Assembly: GCF_036711975.1 (NCBI RefSeq)
Contig: NC_091972.1
Location: 12,095,001 to 12,159,000, forward strand
Direction: 5' to 3'
From: Onthophagus taurus
Taxonomy: Eukaryota > Arthropoda > Insecta > Coleoptera > Scarabaeidae
DNA length: 64,000 bases
Below are positions 13,201 through 22,884 of this stretch, piece after piece. Under the pieces are notes generated by a model. The model saw only the letters and a list, made by a program, of their open reading frames with translations, was not told where the DNA came from and did no database searches. The position numbers were made by a program, and so were the translations under genes. Within the stretch, counting starts at the first letter, position 1. Each line of letters opens with the position of its first letter.

Positions 13201-13765
13201 TGGGCAAGGTGTTTTAGATAATCGAGTGATTCGACAAACGTTTCGAATCGTTTTAGAGCCAATTAATAATCCGAATTGTCAAACGACTATTGATGGACAT
13301 CCATCAGGTTTTCGTACTTTAGCTTCTTACGTTGCTCTAGAAACCTTATTAAATCCTTTAATTCGAATGTTAAAATTTGATGATATTGATGATTTGGAGT
13401 CAAATCAACATTTTAGTTATATCCCAGAAAATCAAAATGACATTTTAAATCAATTTGTTGGGTTTGGTGTTGATATTTCCGTTCCAATTGTTCGGACGGG
13501 ATTAAAAGATGTTGGATATGTTGACTTGGTCGGTTTGGTTTTACACAGAACGATGCTTGATTTGTGTTATAGTAATGGGGTTCAATTAGAACGTTTTCCT
13601 TTAAGTAATGGTACAATTCGATTACAAAATTTGTTCCCAATCGATGAATACAAACAAATTGAAAAAACAACTTTGTCGTTTATGAAAAGATTAGGTGAAT
13701 TTAGAAAAAGTGGTGAGATTGAATTGTGTCCGATGGAAACGCAAGCGTTTTTATTGGAAAGTTGA
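7275..13765 (+). CDS. alpha-Man-II: Golgi alpha-mannosidase II (GH38), five exons
   Basis: Exons 7275-7400, 7456-7943, 8054-9894, 12816-12949 and 13004-13765 join in frame to about 1,116 residues, close to insect Golgi mannosidase II. All introns are GT-AG. Residues 1-42 are a short cytoplasmic tail plus a signal anchor (about 5-25), giving a type II Golgi membrane protein. The GH38 zinc ligands are visible: H144 and D146 in HSHNDPGW, nucleophile D258 in GWAIDPFG, and H527 in QHHDGITGT. The family trims two mannoses from GlcNAcMan5GlcNAc2 during N-glycan maturation. The C-terminal domain extends to [13 protein letters not shown], and a polyadenylation-like AAATAAA lies near 13803. Intron 3 is 2.9 kb and full of MITEs; the other introns are 52-110 bp. 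The family call is very secure. IIa versus IIb paralogue is not settled. Confidence 0.93.
10501..10764. mobile_element. 264-bp MITE with long inverted repeats, in mannosidase intron 3
   Basis: The left arm starts ACAATAG and holds TGACGTCA, then GGGCGGAGCTTATACTGACT and TTGCTAAC. The right arm is its inverse and ends CTATTGT. The arms are about 95 bp, with a short AT-rich centre. No coding capacity. The superfamily is uncertain because the target duplication is not clear. Each arm carries a CRE-type TGACGTCA octamer. Confidence 0.78.
10986..11457. mobile_element. 472-bp mariner-type MITE in mannosidase intron 3
   Basis: Left end CAGGTTGTGTCAAATGTCTG and right end (inverted) CAGGTGTGTCAAATGTCTGG are followed by about 70 further bases of inverted similarity (AATAACT, then ATTTGTGGTTTTAAA, then ATGTTTCAAATA). 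TA flanks both sides. Another TACAGGTGTCTTACGTAAC end starts directly after it at 11460. A related end (GTGTCTCATGTAGCC) lies in intron 2 near 7964. These are probably relatives in one Tc1/mariner MITE group. Confidence 0.75.
11460..12815. other. remainder of mannosidase intron 3, repeat-like
   Basis: The segment starts with a TACAGGTGTC mariner-type terminus and contains further TACAGGTGG (11893) and TATAGGGTGATTTAC (12241) motifs. The last pairs weakly with an inverted CACCTGTA end near 12650. These look like eroded MITE ends. The short open frame near 12059-12244 is not supported. Confidence 0.4.
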
Positions 13766-14021
13766 GTAAAGTATGGGTGATATTTGAATTTTTTTTATTG
13801 TTAAATAAAAAAAATTGATGTAAATAGCTAAATTTTATAATTTTTTGTTACTATTATCTTTACGAGCGGCTATGTGCATTAAATATAAGTAGGTTTTTAA
13901 AATAATATTCCTAAGCTTAGAATCACAGACTGGTTTTTAGCAAAAATTAATAAAATTAAATTTATCAAATATTTTTATTCACTTTTTATTACAATCATAT
14001 TTTTTAATAAAGATATCAAAA

Positions 14022-17000
14022 CTATTGTTGATTTGTCGCTGTGGTACTTTTGGAATCAGTAGTAGATAGAGATTCTTTAACTTCATCCAAAGCTTCACCT
14101 TCTCTTGTATAAGAAGGGTCAAACATATGCCCTTCGGGATTTTCTTTAAATAAATATTCCGCTAAGAAATCAACAGGATCGTATGGCTTCAATTTGGCTA
14201 ATTCCATTAATCCTCTTGTTAACGTCGGGAAAACAAATTTTACTAAATAATTTCTTAACGGTTCACATTGAGCTACAATCAATCTTTCTTCTTCTAATTG
14301 TATTTTTTCCATGGAACTCGTCCACTCCTCCATTTTATTCTGATACTCTTCATACGCATGTTGCTCGACCAATTCTTTCTTTAATCTTTCTTCTTCCTCT
14401 TTCAGTTGCCTTTCTTTTTCAACACATTCATTTATTAATATTTCTTCTTGCAATGTTGGTTCGAATTTAATCGGCGGACCGAGTTTTGCTAAAATTTCCG
14501 TCGGAATCGGTTCAACTTCCCCCTCTAAGTTTAATTCCGGTTCTTTCATCGCGTCAACAACTAACGGATGAATTTCGATTTCATCAAAATAATTTAACAT
14601 TGTGTTATCCTCGGTGTTATTAGCGTGAAAATCAGTTAATCTTCTTAACATCCCCTCTTCGGTGTAATGGGTATCTTGAATATCTCTTTCAGGAAGTTGC
14701 ATTATTCGATTACAAAGAAATTCATCAGTTGCGTAAAGGGTTATCACAAAATCGGGGAGAATTGTGGGTTTTGGTCCACCTCCACCACCACCTTCTTCAT
14801 CCTCTTCTTCTGCTTCTTCTTCTTCACCACCACCACCATCTCCACCACCCCCACCAAATAATGATTTGGTCTAAAAGAAATATTTTATTAATTTTGAAGG
14901 TAATAAAGGGTCTTCCAACAAGAGGATAAAATAAAACAGCCAGTGATATTAAATTTTACAAGTAAAAATTGTGAAGTTATGAGAAATGGATCGAGATACG
15001 CTTACAACGTATTGAAATAATGAAAATTCACTTTGAAAGAATTTCGCTGAGATAGCTCGTAATGTTTGTACTGCTTCTGATCATCATCTTCCATTAATCC
15101 ATTAAAATATTGTCGGCGTAGCTTAGTATGTATGAAAACCCAGATTTGTCCATTTCAAGATGTCCAAAGGAATTGGATTTATCAATTTTTTACATTAATT
15201 TTACAGAAAGATCTTGTCCAAAGTCAGCACATTCACTGATTGGGTGCTCGCAATGCACGAACACAATCACAATTTTGTGAACAAAATTATTCTGAGTATT
15301 GAGGCCCATTTTCATCTGCTTGGTTATGTCAACAAGCAAAATTGACAGATTTCTTCTTCTTCCTGAGCCTGTATTCATACACTGTTAGACATTGAGGACA
15401 TGGTGATGGAACGAGCATTCCATCGCTCTTTGGGTTGCACTAAGTTGTTCTGCAATTTTCCTTGTCAAGGCCAAGATTTTAGGCTTCTCAGAATTTCTTT
15501 CTTTTTCAGTCTAAAACTGAGTATTATTAATGCAGCCCTTGATAGTTGTATCTTTCGCTTTCTTTACCAATGTCAATAGTGTGACCAAAATATATGTGTA
15601 CTGACTTACATGTTCTAAGGAGTCATTTTGCCATTGACTCATTATTCTGGTTTTATGCAAATTCATATTTAAACCAATTTTCTTTGAGTGTTCGTTTAGA
15701 TCTTGCATTATTCCAGTTCCTCTATGTCTGAACTGACCAGTACCAAATCGTCTGCATTTCAAGCGTGCACCACCCACATTCAGAATCATATTTTCCCAAT
15801 CCAATTACTTAAATACATTTTCCAAAGCCAAGGTGAACTTGGGCGACATAGAGTCAAGCCTTTACCATGAGGAATTTTCTCTGTTTTTGTGTCCTCATCT
15901 ATATTTTTGATGATGGCGGTGTATCGTAATCTATTCTAGCATTTTCTAATGCTGCCAGAAATGAGCAGGCCTCAATACTATCAAAGGCTTTGTGATAATC
16001 GATGAATGCCAATTATAAAAGGACATTTTATTCTGTAATTTTTTCTATTAGTGCGATAGTACTGAAACCTTTTCGGAAACTGGCCTTCTCAACTTGTTCA
16101 GCATTTCTGAAGTTATAGAATCCTCATCAGGAGCTTTGGGGAAATTGGCAAATTGAGGGCTCCGAACATCCAAGACAACTGGTCGAGAAAGCACTTTATC
16201 AACAACGAATAACAATTTGACCTTATTTTTTTGAAAATGATGCTGATTGATTTTTTTGCCCGAAATTGATGCTATGGATATAAACGACGTTTATTTTTAG
16301 CAGGATATGCCACACTGCTTGTGTAACGATTACTCTATTGCGTGACAAATTTCCTGGACAAACTTCTTGAAATCGAGACATCAATTGGCCATCGAGATAG
16401 TGCGATTTAACACCATTGGACGTCTTTCGTTGGGGCTATCTTAAAGATCTACGCCAACGCTCCAACAATGATTCAAGTGCTCAAGGACAACATAAGAGTT
16501 ATTATATTAATTTAAAATAAAACCTCTACTTGGAAGACCCTATATAACAAAAAAAAATACTTGTTCCATAGTTTTTGGAAATCCATCCAAAACATAACCT
16601 TGATTTGAACATCTATTTGATTTTAATTGTGCTTTAACAAGACCAATTAACATATCATCTGGTAACCTTCCATTTTCAGTTCCATTTAAAGCAGTTTCAA
16701 TTTCACGTATTTGATCTTGAATTGCTTCAAGATCAACCTCTTCACCTTCCTCCTCTTCTTGTTCTTCTCCGGCGTCTTCGGCGTCTTCATCTCCGCCTTC
16801 CCCCCCGCCTTTGGCAGCCGCCTCTTCTTCTTTCTTTTTTATTCTCTCTTTTTCATCGGTGATTTTATCTCTCTGCAAATTATAAGTTTTGCTCGAATTC
16901 GGTCTAAACTTTAAATTAAATTACCAGATCTTTGAGAGTCATATCAATGACTTTTTTTGCAGTTAAATGAACTACGTTGTATTTTTCTGATAATTTTTCA

Positions 17001-18522
17001 GCTAAAGTTGTTTTTCCAACGGCCGGTGGTCCATGAATCAAGATTTTAATTGGAACTAATTTGCGCGATGTTTTATACTCGTTTACAATCGCAGCCATAT
17101 TTTCGGCTAAATTCATTTCGTTTTTCCATTCTAATTCCATATCTTCGGCTATGAAACCTGGCTCCATAGTTAAATTAACTGTAAATTTATCGAACATATC
17201 TTGCTAAAAAAGATTGTTTAAAAAGCGTACAAAAACTGAAATCAAATGAAACCGTAAAATCTGCGTATAAAAACGCATCTTCTTTAGGGATTTCTTTAAC
17301 TTTTCCAGTGCCCATAGTTTGAGATAAAGCTTTTATAATTTGTTTTAATGTACAAGGAGTTTGTTCAACTGCTAAAATAAATTGTTTTTTTGGTATCAGT
17401 TCAATAATACCATGTACTATTCTAAAAAGATAATGTAAATGTTTTGTAAAATTTTAAGATTAAAAATAATAACTTTGAAAGATCTGCAATATGAATAAGT
17501 GGGATACGATTATTGCCGGGTAAAAGGATCGGCATATATTCTTCATTATAAAAAGCTAATTTAAAGAAAAAACTTAAATCTTCTTCTTGTTCTCCGTAAA
17601 TCACTCCACAACAAATAACATAAGTTTTTAATTTAGCTGGAAACTAAAAAAAATTAAAATAGTTATATTTATAAAAACAATGTGAAAATCCAACTTTTCT
17701 TCCTTGAAGTACTACTTCTCGCTCACAACCTATATGCTCTAAATAATTCGGATGTGGTTTCCGTTTTTTAAAATCACTCTCATTAAATGGCGTTTCCGGA
17801 TCCTCCGGATCAATGGGTTTTGTGTTGCCCCAAGTCATAACGGTTGATATTAGCACAAAAACTCTTAATTCTGAGTAAGCTTTAAAGGTTTTTGGGCCAA
17901 TATCTTCAACTTTTTCGATTTCATCAACAATTTCTAAGAAAAAAAGTAAACGTGTGCTTTTATAATCAAAATTTTAATCTTACTTTGTAAAGTTTCAAGA
18001 GCTTTCGGTATTTCGTTTCCATTTTCTCCTATATTGTATATAATAGTTCTACATCTCATAATTTCTGTATAAAAGTCTTCATTATTTTCCTCAATTGTAT
18101 ATAAAATATCTTCAGTTTTTTTATGAAAAGGAACCTGTAAAGTTCCGATAATTTCGTATTTATCTCCTGTTACCAATTCAGGGAGCTCTTTTGGTGCGAC
18201 AATTTCTTGTTCTTCGGCACCCCCACCACCACCTTCCTCACCTTCGCCTTCGCCACCTGGCGCAGCAATCTTTCCAGCAACTTGATCAGTTAGAAACTGG
18301 TAAGTATATTTGAAATTAAAAATAAGGTAATTAAAAAAATTGCGTTTTTACCGAAGCTATGTGTTTTGCATTGTAAGTATCCACCAGATTCATGAAAACT
18401 CGATGCCTAATAACTCCTTCCGAAAGTGGAGGAGATTTGTCGGTGAACAATGGATCACCATCATATTTTGATTTTAGTTCAGTGCAAATATCTGAAAGTG
18501 CTTCTGTATCTGTTGTTGTCAT
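14022..18522 (-). CDS. AK7: adenylate kinase 7, axonemal, eight exons
   Basis: Exons, 5' to 3' on the minus strand: 18522-18352, 18296-17984, 17933-17695, 17643-17474, 17421-17253, 17203-16925, 16872-16561, 14870-14022. They join in frame to about 833 residues. The N-terminal half is a Rossmann/SDR-like domain (FVLISTVMTWG; NRIPLIHIADLSKIV). The adenylate kinase core has a P-loop, GPPAVGKT, at about 412-419 and the lid motif GYVLDGFPKT near 540. A lysine/glutamate-rich insert sits between them, as in vertebrate AK7. A coiled coil follows, then a DPY-30 motif at about 755-797 (PLRNYLV...DPVDFLAEYLF). AK7 interconverts adenine nucleotides in motile cilia and sperm tails. It is longer than human AK7 mainly through Gly/Glu-rich runs. 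Donors of exons 3, 4 and 5 (GTTGGA, GTTATT, GTTTCA) are weak, but frame and homology fit only these. Confidence 0.9.
15300..16150 (-). pseudogene. decayed LINE reverse transcriptase in AK7 intron 7
   Basis: Minus-strand frames, broken by shifts and stops, read AFIDYHKAFDSIEACSF (about 15950-16020), IMQDLNEHSKKIGLNMNLHK (about 15650-15710) and QLSATQRAMECS (about 15415-15455). These match, in order, the D-Y-x-K-A-F-D motif, the thumb region (EESKKVGLKMN-type) and the post-RT TQRAMERS motif of insect non-LTR retrotransposon reverse transcriptases. The catalytic FADD box is lost. It lies in the same orientation as AK7. Confidence 0.75.
16290..16505 (+). pseudogene. mariner transposase C-terminal remnant
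   Basis: Across several frame shifts the plus strand reads CHTACVTI, LLRDKFPGQ, DINWPSR, CDLTPLD and WGYLKD, then ALKDNI. This is the well-known end of insect mariner transposases (AHTA...INWPPRSCDLTPLDFFLWGYVKD). It has several stops and missing bases and is clearly dead. It lies opposite to AK7 in the same intron, beside the LINE fragment. Confidence 0.8.
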
Positions 18523-18769
18523 TTTAATGAAGTTTATTGATTTATGTGAAGTTGATGTTTTTTAAATAAATAAATAACAAATAAATGTAAATAAAGATTC
18601 AAAGATTATTAGGATATTCTTTATTAAGTTTTTTAAGTGTAAGAAATCTATAAACACCACTTTTCACGTATATCCACAAAAATTGATGGTGTTGTTATCA
18701 TTAAACTATAAATTATGAAAAATAGCAACCCATCCACGTATCTAGTTTCATTTACAGCAAATATTGGGT

Positions 18770-19690
18770 TCGGTTGGAAATGGGTTATTTTTTGGTTGTG
18801 TTGCTTTAAGGTTATCTTGCTTTGATATTAAATTAATTTGTAGGTAAGTTGCTAAAAGATTGGATTCTTTTAGTCTTTATCATTAAGTTACTTTATGACT
18901 CTGTTGGCTTGGTTTGGACTTGTTTTAGCTAATGAATGAGTTCTTTTTGAATTGGGTTAGCTGAATTTAGGTTAGTTTCTTCTCAGTTTACGTTAGATTG
19001 GGCAAAAGTTCGCTTGGCTTGGTTTGTGGCTCGGTTGGGTTCAAATCAACTCAAGTCCACTAGAAGTCCAGTTTGGATTAACTTCTTGATTGATTACATT
19101 GCTTTAGGTTTAGAATGACTGGTTTTGGGTTTGACTTGGTTTTTAATTGGAATACTTGCGGTTAGGTTGGCTTTTGAAGTTGGATTGTTTGTAAAAAGCT
19201 TCAATTGCAATGGAATCAGTTAAGTTATTTTGAAGTCGCATTCTTTTGATGTTGGATCAGCTTCGAGTTGAGTTACTTTGTGGGTTTGAGTTGGTGTTGC
19301 TTTAGGCCTGAGTAGCAAGCTTTGGGGTTGACTTGCTTGAGATACTGGTACAATGAGTTTGTTTGGGTTGGGTTGAATTGCTGTGAGTATAAGTTGTTTT
19401 AAGATTTGCTTTCTTTGTTGCTGAGTTACTTTGCTCAGCTGCTTTGAAATTGTATTGCTTTGTGGTTAAATTCCTTTGGGGTTGAGTTATTACGATTGAA
19501 GTAGCATTGGGTTATTTGAAGATGGAATTCGATTGCATTAGTTTTGGCTTGGCCTACTTTGAATTTGTGTTGGTTTGCTTTGGAATAGGTTACTTCGTAG
19601 TTCAGTTGCTTTGTTCTTGTATTGCTTTGAAGCTAAATTACTTTCTGGTTACTGCTTTAGGATTGAGTACCATTGGATTAGGATTGCTTT
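18770..19690. repeat. T/G-rich, strand-biased decayed tandem repeat
   Basis: About 0.9 kb in which the plus strand is dominated by TTG, GGTT and CTTTG words. Variants of TTGCTTTGGGTTGAGTT, GGGTTGGGTTGAATTGCT and TTGGCTTGGTTTG recur at irregular spacing of about 15-25 bp. Cytosine is scarce on this strand. The composition changes abruptly at about 19690, where a piggyBac remnant begins. I read it as an old, eroded minisatellite. No frame is convincing as coding. Confidence 0.6.
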
Positions 19691-20105
19691 AGTTTTGGCT
19701 ACTCGTTTTGGAGACAACTACAAAAAAAGTGAGAAAACCAACTATAAAGGAACCAGAATTTGGTTGTGGAGAGGCTACTGTACTTAGACTGATAAAAGTC
19801 CTACCAAAACAAACTAGTAACTCATTTACAGGAAAAAGATATGGATGTACGGGAACTATCAAATAAAATAGAATTGTAAAGTGTCCTATAATGCATTCAA
19901 AAGTGGTGGAAAAGAAAGACAGGTTTCTGTGACTATTGTACAGATGTTGCCAATAACTAACCGTTACAAGCTGGCATGATAATAGAATGATTCTGATGGT
20001 CAAAACTTATGATTCTACGCTTCCAGATTGTTGAGTGGAAAGGTGGATATCAAAACAGAAAAAATATTGCCAGTTGCACAACCTCATGTAGTAACTCAAT
20101 ACAAT
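19691..20105 (+). pseudogene. piggyBac-type transposase remnant
   Basis: With frame shifts, the plus strand reads YGCTGTIK, KCPIMHSKVVEKKDR, DYCTDV, LTVTSWHDNRMILMVKTYDS, VERWDIKTEKILPVAQPHVV and TQYNK. The order matches the C-terminal half of piggyBac/PGBD transposases (GTIR...KCPL...KKKERG, then the W-x-DNR/K box, then VKRW...IPCP..V..YN). It is broken by stops and is cut at its right end by the hAT-like element that starts at about 20107. Confidence 0.75.
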
Positions 20106-20106
20106 A

Positions 20107-20890
20107 AATTAGTGATGGAACGGATAGTCATTTTGCGAAAAGCCGGATATTCGGTTATCCGGCATTGTACATTGTCACATTATTGCGATATTTGAATAAA
20201 AATGAAATTAATAAGAAAGCTGATCCAAGATACAAAATGAACTTTTTTGATGCTGATTTAACTAACGAAGCAACTTTAAAAAGAGGATACTTTAATTAAT
20301 AATTGGCGATATTTCCATAAGAATCCTTCAAGAAATAAATTTTATAGCGAATTTTGAAAATTATCGATGAAAATTGGAACATCGAAAATTTTATCAAAAC
20401 TTCAATTGTTTTCTCAAAAACTAAAAGTTACTTTTCAAAACGTGTTGGTTCATTGGAAAGAGGACACTCTTGTTAACACTTTGGGAAATTTTCATAATCA
20501 TATTCCAAGAAGTGGATTTTATACGAATTTTTAAAACTTAATCGGCGAAAATTGCAAAATTCGAAAAAATTGTCGATTATTTCAAAAATTTATTTCTCAA
20601 GAACTGAAAGTGATTTTTCAAAACGGCTTTTTGCATTAAAATGAGGATATTTTAATTAATAATCGAAAGTGATAACAGCGACAGTTCTGTTAGTAATGAA
20701 TATGATGATGAATTACAAGCGAAGAGAAGGAAACTAGACGAAACTGCAAGAGATTTTATACAGGGTTTTATACATTCCTGTGAATGGTGGAGTACTAAGT
20801 AATAGGTTTTTAATACCCGGCCTATTCGGCCATTTTTTAAAATGCGGCCGGATACCGGATAGTTACCAAATATCCAGCTTCTGCATGAAT
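20107..20890 (+). mobile_element. hAT-like element copy with one internal repeat unit
   Basis: The left end is TAGTGATGGAACGGATAGT, shared with the element at 35032-36757. A frame near 20185-20295 reads LLRYLNKNEINKKADPRYK, then NFFDADLTNEATLK; the DPRYKxxFF motif is typical of hAT transposases. That frame runs into about one copy of the 362-bp unit (20280-20660), after which a frame resumes as ESDNSDSSVSNEYDDELQA. The right end is rich in CCGG words (GGCCGGATACCGGATAGTTA). It is inserted in the piggyBac remnant and is defective. Confidence 0.65.
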
Positions 20891-21308
20891 CCTGTTTTGT
20901 TCACTTCCACATAAGATAATGGAGTATAATAGTATAATTCTAATACATTTATTATTTAAAGTATATGGTCCTGTTCATGTCCATTGTTTCATTAATGGAA
21001 CATTTACGAAAAAATAGTATTTTCTTAAAAATAATTCTTGAAGTCAGTTCCAAAGGATAAAAACTGCATCAAAATTACACTGGAAACACAAAAATTAAAA
21101 AAAAAAATTTGGGCATAAACGGGTTAATTTAATTTCCATTTTACTCACTTTGCCAATACATAAAAAGTAAAGTCAAATTATTGCAAGATTACAAATCTCT
21201 CACGTAAATTTTTCTAAATACCTACTTTCTTTATAACTAAGAGTAATAAATATAATCAATTTTAAATAAAAATCATGTATATTAAACGAATTAACTTTAT
21301 TCACATAT
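20891..21308. other. short intergenic spacer, nothing recognised
   Basis: AT-rich sequence between the hAT-like element and the 3' end of the Rpp21 gene. An AATAAA-type signal on the minus strand is plausible in the AT-rich stretch just below 21308. No other feature is visible. Confidence 0.4.
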
Positions 21309-21762
21309 TTATTTTGTATTTGTATACTCCAATTTTTCCAATACACTTTGAGGATTATCAACCCAACAAGGATACTCTTTATTTGTTAAATACACCTTGG
21401 ACGTTTTACAAGTGTTACAAGTCCATTTAACTTTTCTTTTTGTTACCTTGACTTTGCAAGTTTTCCTTGGAATTAAAATAATTTTGCATAATTTGCAGAT
21501 TGTTCTTTTAATTTTTGGTTCACTAAAACAAATTTTTAATTAAATCCACATAAGGAATACAAATTTTGGAATCTTACATTCTTAAAACAGTTTTTTTTGA
21601 AATAGTTATCATCAAATTTGTACAATGCCTTGAAAACGATTTTGAATTATCGTTTTGTTCAACTCCAAAAAGATTACTAATTTGATACAAATAATTCATA
21701 CGTTCGAAGTTTTCTTTGCCGGCGCAATTAGGTTTATTTTGAGATTTCTTAATACTTCCCAT
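21309..21762 (-). CDS. Rpp21: ribonuclease P protein subunit p21 (Rpp21)
   Basis: Two exons, 21762-21578 and 21522-21309, with a 55-bp GT-AG intron, give 132 residues (human RPP21 is about 154). The N-terminal helical part reads ENFERMNYLYQISNLFG. The zinc-ribbon half has paired cysteines in RTICKLCKIILIPRKTCKVKV and WTCNTCKTSK. That layout (C-x2-C, an I-P-x-x-T/K-x-x-V stretch, then C-x2-C) marks the Rpr2/Rpp21/SNM1 family. The protein is part of nuclear RNase P, which trims tRNA 5' leaders, and possibly RNase MRP. It is divergent with the actin protease gene, about 157 bp apart. Confidence 0.88.
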
Positions 21763-21919
21763 TTAGTTTTTTTTTGAATTTAAATGGTCTAAGTAAATAG
21801 AAGAATCCGGTAGTTTTAGTTAACCTAAAAAAACTTTTCTGAAACGGTTGACAAAGATATTAGTATTAATGTTTTTATGTGAATCAGTATCTAAATATAG
21901 TTTATATTATTTTTATGAA
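21763..21919. promoter_or_regulatory. short shared interval between divergent genes
   Basis: Only about 157 bp separate the Rpp21 start (minus) from the likely protease start (plus), so both 5' UTRs and core promoters must fit here or overlap transcripts. No TATA box is evident. The arrangement suggests a bidirectional housekeeping promoter. Confidence 0.45.
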
Positions 21920-22573
21920 ATGGATTTTTCTTGGTTAGAACCTTACCCAGATTTACAAAAACAATGTAAACTCTTCCAAATGGTGGAATTGCTCCATCCA
22001 AAAGAATTCAAGTACAAACCTTTAGGAGTTCTCATCCAAGATGGACCTCAATGTGGAATCGTCGCTTTAGCTTTATTAACAGCAAACCCAACCAAAGAAA
22101 CCGTCAATTTAATCTATCAAGAAGCTGTCCGACGAAAATTTTCCATTAATGGTGAAATGTTCAGTTGTTATAACATGTGTGAACTTGCAAATCAATTCAC
22201 TACCTATAGAACACAAGTTTTTGAAGGAACTTTAAATAGTGGTTATATAAAACATTTCCTATTCGATGGAGGTTGTTTATTAGTGCCTTATGATGTTGAT
22301 AAAAATGATGAGCCTTGTTTAAATAATGGAACCAAAGCTCATTGGGCTGTAATATCAGGTATAATTGAAACTGAGGACGATTGTTATGTTTTAGCTAAAC
22401 AGGGAAAATCAAAAAGAATCGGAATATGGAAATTAAAAGATTTGAGTGATAGTAACGGACAATTAAATATGTTTTCACCTGTGAGGTGCAATTCAGATTT
22501 GGCGTATATTTTACCTGATGGTGGAGTTAAAGCGGGTTTATGCAATAAATGTGTTTTATTATTTCAAAAATGA
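21920..22573 (+). CDS. ACTMAP: actin maturation protease homologue (ACTMAP/C19orf54)
   Basis: Intronless, 218 residues if started at MDFSWLEPYP. An in-frame upstream ATG at 21848 would add 24 residues, but these (LVLMFLCESVSKYSLYYF) look non-native and sit close to Rpp21. The hallmark QDGPQCGIVALAL near residue 45 carries the presumed catalytic cysteine, and KAHWAVISG near 143 supplies the histidine of a papain-like protease. Human ACTMAP removes the acetylated N-terminal residue of actin, so a role in actin N-terminal processing is inferred from family. The C-terminus LCNKCVLLFQK fits the family. The start choice is moderately sure. Confidence 0.85.
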   Translation: MDFSWLEPYPDLQKQCKLFQMVELLHPKEFKYKPLGVLIQDGPQCGIVALALLTANPTKETVNLIYQEAVRRKFSINGEMFSCYNMCELANQFTTYRTQVFEGTLNSGYIKHFLFDGGCLLVPYDVDKNDEPCLNNGTKAHWAVISGIIETEDDCYVLAKQGKSKRIGIWKLKDLSDSNGQLNMFSPVRCNSDLAYILPDGGVKAGLCNKCVLLFQK

Positions 22574-22884
22574 AATAATACTTTTTTTCATATTTTAAGT
22601 TAATTTAGAGGTTATATTTATTTTTTAAACGTTATCACATATTTAAAAAGTATTTATTTTTTGGATTCTTATGCTACAATATACAATCCTGGTTTAGATT
22701 AGTTTTACTGTAAAAAAATGAGAAAATAAACGAGATTGATTTTTTTTAAGGTTATGTTGCGTGATTTTGAGGTTATATCCACATACGTTTCCCGTCAAAT
22801 CTAAATTCACCACATTCCTCAGAAAATCCACGTTTCCAAACCACTTAAATTACTTGTAATAACAATTATTAACTTACCAAAATC

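Noticed and set aside
19507-20003. Hydrophobic frames on both strands near 19.5-20.0 kb
   Set aside because: They arise from T/G-rich repeat composition and from the piggyBac relic read in the wrong frame.
21848-21919. Upstream ATG extending the actin protease
   Set aside because: The extra 24 residues are hydrophobic and unlike the family, and the codon lies only 85 bp from the divergent Rpp21 start; the downstream ATG fits family N-termini better.
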